Shown here: positions 57,120 through 64,000 of the stretch, in pieces | Layout of the letters: every line of letters starts with the position of its first letter | Numbering within the stretch: position 1 is the first letter of the stretch | Assembly (NCBI GenBank): GCA_024642525.1 | Contig: JAHEAX010000005.1 | Location: forward strand, 78,023-142,022 | Direction: 5' to 3' | Origin: Erythrobacteraceae bacterium | Lineage (GTDB): Bacteria; Pseudomonadota; Alphaproteobacteria; Sphingomonadales; Sphingomonadaceae | DNA length: 64,000 bases | Made by a program: the position numbers and the translations under genes | Notes under the pieces: generated by a model | What the model was told of the DNA's origin: nothing | Databases searched by the model: none | What the model saw: only the letters and a program-made list of their open reading frames with translations

Positions 57120-58963
57120 TGTCGCTCGCTTTCATCCTGCCGCTTGCGCTTCAATCTGCGGGTGCGGAGCCGCCTGCTGAACCGGTGCCGCAGGAGCAAG
57201 TGGCAGCGCCTGCATTCGAGGATGAAATACCGCCCGTTGATCCGGAACTGATCGATGGTCGCCGCCGCCCCGGCTATGTCGGGCCATTGCCAGATGCCGT
57301 GACCCAGCGCAACGAAGGCGCCCTGCGCGCGCCCCCGCCCGAAGCATTCCCCACTGACCAGATACCTCTGCCCGATAAATGGCGGCTGGTGGAAACACTG
57401 GGGCTGGTGAAGGAAAAGTGGTGGGACCCGTATAATCAGAACACCTACAAGGGTGATCGGCCAATCAATCGTGCCAAGGTTCCGTGGCTGCCGATCAAGG
57501 GGGATGACTGGTTCTTTGTCGCCAATGCCATCAGCGACACCGTTTTCGAACCCCGGACCTTTCCCATTCCGGTGGGAGTGCAGACCTCGCAGGACCCTGA
57601 CCGGCTGGACACGTTCGGCAATGAAGCCAGCATCGTCTTTTCCCAGACCTTCATTGCCGGTGCCGCGCTGCTGAAAGGCAATACCGCCTACAAGCCGCCT
57701 GATGTCGAATACCGTGCGACACTGGCGTTCAACGTCAATTATGTGGACGTGCCGGAACGGCGGGTGCTGTTCGTCGAACCATCAAAGCCGACCCATCGCA
57801 CCGACTATTTCCTCGGCGTGCAGGAACTGTTTTTCGATTACCACATCCGCAACACGTCGGACCGGTATGATTTTGACTCGGTGCGGATCGGCATCCAGCC
57901 GTTCCAGGCGGATTTTCGCGGCTTCCTGTTCCAGGACCAGCAGCTGGGCATCCGCTTTTTCGGCACACGGGATAATAACCGGTTCCAGTATAATGCAGGT
58001 GTGTTCTGGCGGCTTGAAAAAGACACCAACAGCGGCCTCAATGCCATTTTGCAGACGCCGCGGAAGGATTTCCTGTTCATCGCCAATGCCTATCGGCAGG
58101 ATTTCCTGATCCCGGCGCTGACCAGCCAGATTACACTGGCCTATAACCGCAATCGCGAAAAAAACGACATCCAGATCGATGACAACGGCTTTCCTGTGCG
58201 CCCGGCATTGCTCGGCACATTGCGGGGCCGCGAATATGATGTGTTTTATCTAGGCTATAATGCTGATGGCCGGATCGGGCGGATAAACCTGACTGCCAGC
58301 GCCTATGCCGCACTGGGGGAAGATCGCGACAGTTTCTTCACTGGCCGCCCGGCAGATATTCGCGCCTTTTTTGCCGCAGCCGAAGCCAGCTATGACCGGG
58401 ACTGGGCGCGTTTCCGCCTGTCCGGTGCATGGGCCAGTGGCGATGGCGACCCGTATGACGACACCGAAACCGGCTATGATGCGGTGTTTGAAAATCCGAT
58501 ATTTGCAGGGGCCGATACATCCTACTGGATACGCCAGACCATCCCCTTTGCCGGCGGTGGAAGGGCAGTCAGCGTCAATAATCGCAACGGTATCCTGAAT
58601 TCGCTGCGCCCGTCCAAGGAACAGGGCCAGTCGAACTTCAACAACCCTGGCCTGATACTGGCGGGGGCTGGGGCGGATTTCGATATTTCGCCGGAGCTGC
58701 GAATTTCCGGCAATGCCAATCACCTCTGGTTCGAGAATACGGCTACGCTGGAAGTTCTGCGCAATGAAGGCAGCATTCCAGCAGACATTGGCTGGGATTT
58801 GTCTGCCGCAGCCATCTGGCGGCCCAAGGCGACCCAGAACATCGTCGTCCGGCTGTCTGCTGCCACGCTTTTATCGGGGGACGGTTTCCGCGACCTGTTC
58901 GACAATCTGGGCCATGACAGCAATTACTATTCCGTGCTCGCCAACGTGATCCTGACTTACTGA
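57119..58963 (+). CDS. Predicted outer-membrane beta-barrel protein of the cytochrome cluster
   Basis: GAGGGG five bases before ATG 57119 sets the start, giving 614 residues. A short signal (MSLAFILPLALQSAGA) has no basic residue, which is odd; a TTG 15 bases upstream would add one. A proline-rich N-terminal region is followed from about residue 170 by alternating amphipathic strands rich in aromatic residues, with Asp/Asn turns, and the chain ends NVILTY with a terminal aromatic, the BAM recognition signal. Size and character match a barrel of 20 or more strands, as in MtrB-like porins, though I see no CXXC of MtrB. It overlaps both neighbours by one base. Family not recognised. Confidence 0.75.
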   Translation: MSLAFILPLALQSAGAEPPAEPVPQEQVAAPAFEDEIPPVDPELIDGRRRPGYVGPLPDAVTQRNEGALRAPPPEAFPTDQIPLPDKWRLVETLGLVKEKWWDPYNQNTYKGDRPINRAKVPWLPIKGDDWFFVANAISDTVFEPRTFPIPVGVQTSQDPDRLDTFGNEASIVFSQTFIAGAALLKGNTAYKPPDVEYRATLAFNVNYVDVPERRVLFVEPSKPTHRTDYFLGVQELFFDYHIRNTSDRYDFDSVRIGIQPFQADFRGFLFQDQQLGIRFFGTRDNNRFQYNAGVFWRLEKDTNSGLNAILQTPRKDFLFIANAYRQDFLIPALTSQITLAYNRNREKNDIQIDDNGFPVRPALLGTLRGREYDVFYLGYNADGRIGRINLTASAYAALGEDRDSFFTGRPADIRAFFAAAEASYDRDWARFRLSGAWASGDGDPYDDTETGYDAVFENPIFAGADTSYWIRQTIPFAGGGRAVSVNNRNGILNSLRPSKEQGQSNFNNPGLILAGAGADFDISPELRISGNANHLWFENTATLEVLRNEGSIPADIGWDLSAAAIWRPKATQNIVVRLSAATLLSGDGFRDLFDNLGHDSNYYSVLANVILTY

Positions 58964-61900
58964 TGCGCCGCGCCCGCCATATCCATCGGGCAGGAATGCC
59001 AGCTGTCAGGGTTGCGGCATTCTGGTGCGCGCTGGCATTTGCTGCGCTGTCGATGCTGTTTGGCCAGACGATCCGCGCTGCCGAAGGGGAAAAGCCGGTC
59101 AAGCGGGATTATGCCGCCGCAGGAGTGCTGGCGCCCCCTGCACCTGCCCAGCAGACGGTTGAGCGGATGATGGCGCAGTCCAGCGGTTGCACTTCCTGCC
59201 ACACAGCCAGCGATGCGCCTACTATGCACGAAACGCCGGCCGTGCGCCTTGGCTGCGTCGATTGCCATGGCGGCAACCCGGCCGTGATGGGCAATGCCGA
59301 ACTCGAACATGACGATATCGCCTATGTCACCGCGCGCGATGCAGCCCATGTGCTGCCGACATTGCCGGGCGCGTGGCATTTTCCATCCTCTGCCAATCCC
59401 AAGCGCAGCTACACCTTGCTCAACAAGGAAACGCCCGAATTTGTCCGCTTCGTGAACCCCAGCGATTACCGCGTTGTGCGCCAGGCCTGCGGCGCCTGCC
59501 ACATGGATACGATTGTGGCTGGCGAACGTTCGATCATGGCGACAGGGGCCATGCTGTGGGGCGGGGCAGCGTATAATAACGGCATTGCGCCGTTCAAGAA
59601 TTACATCTTCGGGGAATCCTTCACCAGCAACGGGGAGCCGGCGAAGCTGGTGTCACCGGGCGAAGTGCCGGGCCAGTTGACTGCAGCGCAAAAGGCGCGC
59701 GGCGCATTGGCAGAGCTTTACCCCCTGCCGACATGGCAGGTGATTCCGCCGGGCGATGTGTTCCGCGTGTTTGAACGCGGCGGCCGCAACATCAACACGC
59801 AGTTCCCCGAAATCGGCCTGCCCAACCCGTCTGGCAGCATACAGCGGCTGGAAGAACCGGGCCGACCCGACCTGAAGCAATCCAACCGCGGCATGGGCAC
59901 GGGCCTGCGCGTGGCAATTCCCGTGCTGAATATTCACAAGACCCGTCTGAATGACCCGTTCCTGTGGTTCATGGGTACCAACGACCAGCCCGGCGATTAC
60001 CGCCATTCGGGCTGCGCATCATGCCATGTGATCTATGCCAATGACAGGGAGCCGCGGCACAGCCTGATCTATGCGAAGTATGGCCGTGACGGGCAGTCTG
60101 TCACCGTGGACCCGACCATTTCGCGCAAGCTGGAACCTGACCACGATGATGGGCATGGCGGCGGGCATGGTGCGGTAAAGCAGCCCGGTGACGACCACGG
60201 CACTGAAGACGCAGACCATGGCGTTGATGGCTATGCGGATGGGAGGCACGACAACAAGGGGCCGGTGAAGGAAAAGGGCCACCCGCTGCGCCATGTTTTC
60301 ACTCGCGCCATCCCAACGGCGCAATGCATGAATTGCCACATGCACCAGCCCAATATCTTCCTTAATTCCTACCTTGGCTACACCATGTGGGATTACGAAT
60401 CCGATGCGCCTGCCATGTGGCCAAAGCAGCAGAAATATCCCACCGCAGCCGAAGTGCGCGCCGTGCTGGACCGCAACCCCGAAGGCGCTGCGCCCAAGGG
60501 CAATTGGTCCGATCTCGATTTCCTGCGCAATGTCTATGATCTCAACAAGGATCTGAAAGATACGCAATTTGCCGATTATCACGGCCACGGGTGGAATTTC
60601 CGCGCCATTTTCAAGCGTGACCGGGAAGGTAATCTGCTGGATGCCGCTGGCGCCATTGTGGACAATGATGACCCCGAAAAGTTCCGCAAGGAAGGGGAAG
60701 GCAAGTTCGTTGAGCCTGGCACCAACCCCGGCAAGGCTGTCCACATGATGGATATCCATGCCGAAAAAGGCATGCAGTGTGCCGATTGCCATTTCGGGCA
60801 GGATAGCCACGGCAATGGCATGATCTATGGCGAAGTGGCCAACGCCATCGAAATCGGCTGCAAGGATTGCCACGGTACCGCAGACAATTACCCGACGCTG
60901 CTGACCAGCGGCCCCGCCGCACCGCCCAAGGGCAATAACCTTGCGCTGCTGCGCAACCCTGACGGCCAGCGCCGGTTCGAATGGAGCACGGGCGAAAACG
61001 GGCGGCGGCAGCTGGTCCAGCGGTCCATTGTCGATCCCAAGCTGGAATGGGTGATGAGCCTGACCAAGGATAGCGTCGACCCGGCTGCGCCCAATTTCAA
61101 CCCCAAGTCTGCCCGCGCCAAGCTGATGAGCAAGGCCGGTGCCGAAACCGGCAATTTTGAATTCGGAACCGGCATCGCGCCAGATGAACGCGCGCATCGT
61201 GACCCGGAAATGGCCTGCTTTACCTGCCATCTCAGCTGGACCACCAGTTGCGGCGGGTGCCATTTGCCGATCGAGGCGAACTGGAAAACCAACGACCACC
61301 ATTCAACCAATGACGCCACGCGCAATTTCGCGACCTACAACCCGCAGGTCGCGCGCGACCAGATGTTCCAGCTGGGCAAACATCAGACGACCAAGGGCAA
61401 TCAGGTTGCTCCTGTGCGTTCGACCTCGGCCCTTATCCTGAGTTCGACCAACATCAACCGTGAGCGGATTTATGTGCAGCAGCCGCCGATCAGCGCGGCG
61501 GGCTTTTCATCGCAGGCATTTGCCCCGCATTTCCCGCATACGGTGCGCACGACAGAAACCAAGACCTGCACCGATTGCCACCTGTCGCAGGCGGATGACA
61601 ACAATGCCATCATGTCGCAATTGCTGCTGCTTGGCACAAATTACGTCAATTTCGTGGGGCTGAACGCCTGGGCCGGGCTTGAAGGCGGGTTTGAAGCCGT
61701 GCGCGTTACCGAATGGGACGAGCCACAGACGGTGCTGGGGTCTTACTTGCATAAATATGCCTACCCCGATTATTACCGCCAGTTTGTAGAGGATAATGGC
61801 CGCGAGTTGAAAGACTGGGTGCGGGGTAAGGCGTTTGACGAAAACCTGTCCGGCGAAACCAAAGCCTATGAAGAATTCGCCAATGTTCACGAAGGCACTA

Positions 61901-63093
61901 AGGACCGTGTCGGCTGCCTGCAATTGCGCGGCGAATATATGTATGTGGCCGAAGGCAAGGGCGGCTTTGCGGTTTATGATGTGGCGGCAATCGGCAACAA
62001 GGGCTTTTCCGAACGGATCGTGAGTTCGCCATTCTCTGCATTGGGCCATGATACCCGCGTGAAAACCAGGAATGCCACCTGCATGGCGCTGGCCACCACC
62101 CAGCCTGTCGCCCCGCTGCGCAACACGGCAGAAATCCGGGAAATGAACCAGGAACAGCCATTCCTGCCGATCTATTCCTATGCCGCTATCACCGACGCGA
62201 AGGAAGGGCTGGTGCTGGTCAATATCGACACCATGGCCGATGGCGAATTCCGCAACAACAAGCTGAGCCGCGCGGTCACCTGGAACGAGGGCGGGGTGCT
62301 GGACGGTGCGCGCCATATCGTGCTGGCAGGCGAAATCGCCTATATCACCGCACGGCGCGGGCTGGTGGTGGTGGACCTGTCGGACCCGCTGAAGCCGCAA
62401 CTGGCTGCATTGCGCGAACTGACAGATGCCCGCGCTTCGGCGCTGCAATTCCGGTATCTGTGGGTGACGGATGCCGACGGGGTCAAATTGTTTGATGTCA
62501 CCAACCTGCGCAATCCGGTCCCGGTGCCGCAGGCAACCGTGCCTATGGCCGATGCGCGCCGCATGTATATCGCCCGCACCTATGCCTATGTCGCGGCCAA
62601 GGGCGAAGGGCTGGTCATCCTCAATGTCACCCGTCCGGAAAGCCCGGTTATTCAACAGCGGGTAACGCTGGACGGGCAGCTGAATGATGCAGAAGATGTT
62701 ATTGTGGCATCCACCAACGCTTCGCTGTTCGCTTATGTGGCAGATGGGGTGAACGGCATGAAAGTGCTGCAGCTGACCAGCCCTGACAGCCAGCGCAATT
62801 TCTATGGTTTCAGCCCGGCGCCCGTGCCTGAACTCATCGCATGGGCGCGCACCAGAAGCCCGGCCATCGCGCTTTCCAAGGGGCTCGACAGGGACCGCGC
62901 GGTGGATGAAACCGGCGGCCAGATGGCAGTTTTCGGCAGGCTGGGTTCACGCCCGTTCACACGGCCTGAAATGGAAAAGCTGTTCCTCACCAGCGGAGGC
63001 ATTCCGTGGAAAGTCAGCGATACGCCGGACATGGGCGCATGGGTTGGCGGTGGGCCGTGGAAAAGCGGCGCGGATCGCCTGATCATCGAATAA
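58963..63093 (+). CDS. Decahaem cytochrome c fused to an LVIVD-type beta-propeller
   Basis: The 1376-residue protein has a signal segment (VAAFWCALAFAALSMLFGQTIRA) and ten CXXCH motifs starting at residues 76, 98, 176, 351, 455, 606, 633, 752, 763 and 869. A His/Gly/Asp-rich linker at about 393-440 may bind metal. From about 985 to 1275 five propeller-like repeats follow (MYVAEGKGGFAVYDV, AYITARRGLVVVDLSDP, LWVTDADGVKLFDVTNL, AYVAAKGEGLVILNVTRP, AYVADGVNGMKVLQLTSP), the LVIVD type used in secreted or surface proteins. Ten haems equals MtrA or MtrC, but size and propeller fusion differ. It is the last gene of the coupled set and presumably the terminal or connecting electron carrier. Confidence 0.92.
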   Translation: MRRARHIHRAGMPAVRVAAFWCALAFAALSMLFGQTIRAAEGEKPVKRDYAAAGVLAPPAPAQQTVERMMAQSSGCTSCHTASDAPTMHETPAVRLGCVDCHGGNPAVMGNAELEHDDIAYVTARDAAHVLPTLPGAWHFPSSANPKRSYTLLNKETPEFVRFVNPSDYRVVRQACGACHMDTIVAGERSIMATGAMLWGGAAYNNGIAPFKNYIFGESFTSNGEPAKLVSPGEVPGQLTAAQKARGALAELYPLPTWQVIPPGDVFRVFERGGRNINTQFPEIGLPNPSGSIQRLEEPGRPDLKQSNRGMGTGLRVAIPVLNIHKTRLNDPFLWFMGTNDQPGDYRHSGCASCHVIYANDREPRHSLIYAKYGRDGQSVTVDPTISRKLEPDHDDGHGGGHGAVKQPGDDHGTEDADHGVDGYADGRHDNKGPVKEKGHPLRHVFTRAIPTAQCMNCHMHQPNIFLNSYLGYTMWDYESDAPAMWPKQQKYPTAAEVRAVLDRNPEGAAPKGNWSDLDFLRNVYDLNKDLKDTQFADYHGHGWNFRAIFKRDREGNLLDAAGAIVDNDDPEKFRKEGEGKFVEPGTNPGKAVHMMDIHAEKGMQCADCHFGQDSHGNGMIYGEVANAIEIGCKDCHGTADNYPTLLTSGPAAPPKGNNLALLRNPDGQRRFEWSTGENGRRQLVQRSIVDPKLEWVMSLTKDSVDPAAPNFNPKSARAKLMSKAGAETGNFEFGTGIAPDERAHRDPEMACFTCHLSWTTSCGGCHLPIEANWKTNDHHSTNDATRNFATYNPQVARDQMFQLGKHQTTKGNQVAPVRSTSALILSSTNINRERIYVQQPPISAAGFSSQAFAPHFPHTVRTTETKTCTDCHLSQADDNNAIMSQLLLLGTNYVNFVGLNAWAGLEGGFEAVRVTEWDEPQTVLGSYLHKYAYPDYYRQFVEDNGRELKDWVRGKAFDENLSGETKAYEEFANVHEGTKDRVGCLQLRGEYMYVAEGKGGFAVYDVAAIGNKGFSERIVSSPFSALGHDTRVKTRNATCMALATTQPVAPLRNTAEIREMNQEQPFLPIYSYAAITDAKEGLVLVNIDTMADGEFRNNKLSRAVTWNEGGVLDGARHIVLAGEIAYITARRGLVVVDLSDPLKPQLAALRELTDARASALQFRYLWVTDADGVKLFDVTNLRNPVPVPQATVPMADARRMYIARTYAYVAAKGEGLVILNVTRPESPVIQQRVTLDGQLNDAEDVIVASTNASLFAYVADGVNGMKVLQLTSPDSQRNFYGFSPAPVPELIAWARTRSPAIALSKGLDRDRAVDETGGQMAVFGRLGSRPFTRPEMEKLFLTSGGIPWKVSDTPDMGAWVGGGPWKSGADRLIIE

Positions 63094-63942
63094 TCATTCC
63101 CGCTCGGAAAACATTTCCCTGATCATCCCCTGAAGCTGCGGGGTGTAGGATGCGAGCACCTGCCAATCTTCGACCATTTCATAATGGGTAAGCAGGCTGC
63201 CATTGGCCCAGCGGTGGATGGCATAGCTGGCAGGCTCGGTCGTGATCAGGTCGCGCCCGTCCGGATTTTCCGGGTCAATCGGGCGCAGGTCCATTGCCAC
63301 CAGCGGCGCGACAGACGGGGTTACCGACAGCGGAATGCCGTTGAAAGTGGTGTGGATGGGGCGGTGCAGATGGCCGCAATGGATTGCCAGTATCTGGCTG
63401 TGGCCTGCCACGGCATCACCGAAATTGAGCATCCAGCTTTCATCCGCGCCAGGGTCCATCCAGCCAATGCCGGACACCACCGGCGGGTGGTGCATGAAGA
63501 TGAGGGTGGGTGTATCGGGGTGGGCCGCTAGTTCGGCGGCAAGCCAGTCGCGCCGCCGGGTGCAAAAAGCGCCGCCGTGCCGGCCAGGTTCCAGCGTATC
63601 GAGCAGGATGATGCGCAGACCTTCCTGCTCCACCGCATAATGGATGAAGCCGCCTTGTGTCGGCGTGCCAGGAAATGCGTTGAGCAATTCTTCGCGCGTG
63701 TCGTGGTTGCCGACCATGGGGTAGATCGGGAAGGGGCAGGCGCGCAGCAGCGCAGCCGTTTTTTCAAAACTGTCGCGGTCGCCCCTGTCGGTAAGGTCGC
63801 CGGATAGCACCAGCATGTCGATCGGGTTGGCAGACCGTATCAGCCGATCCAGCGTAGCGCGGAAACGGATACGGTTCAGCTCTTCAGGCTTCGCATCAGG
63901 GTCAAACCCGATGTGGATATCGGTCATCTGCGCGATCAGCAC
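63094..63942 (-). CDS. cpdA: CpdA-like cAMP phosphodiesterase
   Basis: The 282-residue calcineurin-like metallophosphoesterase has the full two-metal motif set: TDIH (Asp8, His10), SGDLTDRGD (Asp49), VGNHD (Asn79, His80), MHHPP and CGHLHRP. The order and spacing match class III cyclic nucleotide phosphodiesterases such as CpdA, which hydrolyse cAMP. The GTG at 63942 is used as start. It is convergent with the decahaem gene, one stop directly followed by the other. With a cAMP-producing cyclase upstream of the cytochrome genes, control of cAMP levels around this cluster is a reasonable inference; other phosphodiester substrates are possible. Confidence 0.82.
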   Translation of the reverse strand: MLIAQMTDIHIGFDPDAKPEELNRIRFRATLDRLIRSANPIDMLVLSGDLTDRGDRDSFEKTAALLRACPFPIYPMVGNHDTREELLNAFPGTPTQGGFIHYAVEQEGLRIILLDTLEPGRHGGAFCTRRRDWLAAELAAHPDTPTLIFMHHPPVVSGIGWMDPGADESWMLNFGDAVAGHSQILAIHCGHLHRPIHTTFNGIPLSVTPSVAPLVAMDLRPIDPENPDGRDLITTEPASYAIHRWANGSLLTHYEMVEDWQVLASYTPQLQGMIREMFSERE

Positions 63943-63965
63943 ATTCTGCCCCCCGTTGCGGCCAT

Positions 63966-64000
63966 CTAGGGCGTCCTGCGTTCAAGAAATGCGATGCTGT
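63966..64000 (-). CDS. Possible C-terminal end of an upstream gene (partial)
   Basis: On the minus strand an open frame enters from the window end and stops at 63966-63968 (TAG) after SIAFLERRTP. It could be the tail of a gene preceding cpdA, but ten residues give no family information and chance is a fair alternative. Confidence 0.25.
   Translation of the reverse strand, partial: SIAFLERRTP

Noticed and set aside
60019..61302. 427-residue minus-strand open frame inside the decahaem gene
   Set aside because: Opposite a gene with ten haem motifs in frame; it is rich in His/Ala/Gly from complementary codons and has no signal or domain.

Overview
The window looks like the chromosome of an alphaproteobacterium, most likely order Sphingomonadales (Erythrobacteraceae-like). 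The clues are high-GC coding with dense overlapping start/stop junctions, a GapR-type nucleoid protein, a DUF1244 protein, an NDUFA9-like reductase, a UbiG ubiquinone methyltransferase, split MetH and split GcvP, and a SahR-type regulator. This placement is inferred from gene content, not from a marker gene. I saw no rRNA, tRNA, CRISPR array, insertion sequence or phage gene.

Layout. 1-7.1 kb: housekeeping genes (DUF1244 end, GapR, YbjQ-like, CPBP protease, YebC, RuvC, a membrane protein/XRE pair, ArsC-like reductase, deaminase, UbiG, aspartokinase). 7.1-16.2 kb: KatG with its own terminator and a candidate activator site; a nitronate monooxygenase-like flavoprotein; a PQQ alcohol dehydrogenase with a lanthanide-type Asp-x-Asp signature beside an aldehyde dehydrogenase; a secreted dienelactone hydrolase; a COG4705 membrane protein. 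16.5-19.4 kb: a small membrane protein, an SPFH/NfeD pair and the NDUFA9-like protein. 19.6-27.9 kb: acyl-CoA metabolism (thiolase, enoyl-CoA hydratase, acyl-CoA dehydrogenase, CaiB transferases including a tandem fusion, and a thiolase-like protein without catalytic cysteines). 28-33.4 kb: a K+ channel, then a three-gene isoprenoid cluster (geranylgeranyl-reductase-like flavoprotein, large FAD oxidoreductase, polyprenyl synthetase). 33.4-40.2 kb: a TIR/degenerate-cyclase/AAA/TPR protein, a DEAD-box helicase and a LacI regulator. 40.3-50.8 kb: one-carbon metabolism, with a SahR-metF-metH(split) operon preceded by a near-perfect palindromic operator, then a tandem glycine riboswitch and gcvT-gcvH-gcvPA-gcvPB.

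50.8-64 kb is the most unusual part. A CHASE2 adenylate cyclase and an exported protein precede a tightly coupled four-gene run: a five-haem cytochrome, a lipoprotein with two GlcG/HbpS-type haem-binding domains, a predicted outer-membrane beta-barrel, and a 1376-residue protein with ten CXXCH motifs fused to an LVIVD-type beta-propeller. Each gene starts on the stop codon of the one before. The composition (periplasmic multihaem cytochromes plus a barrel) resembles porin-cytochrome electron conduits such as MtrCAB/Pcc, but the domain combination is different. A CpdA-like cAMP phosphodiesterase follows convergently, so cAMP synthesis and breakdown genes bracket the system. This is my main candidate for an undescribed system.
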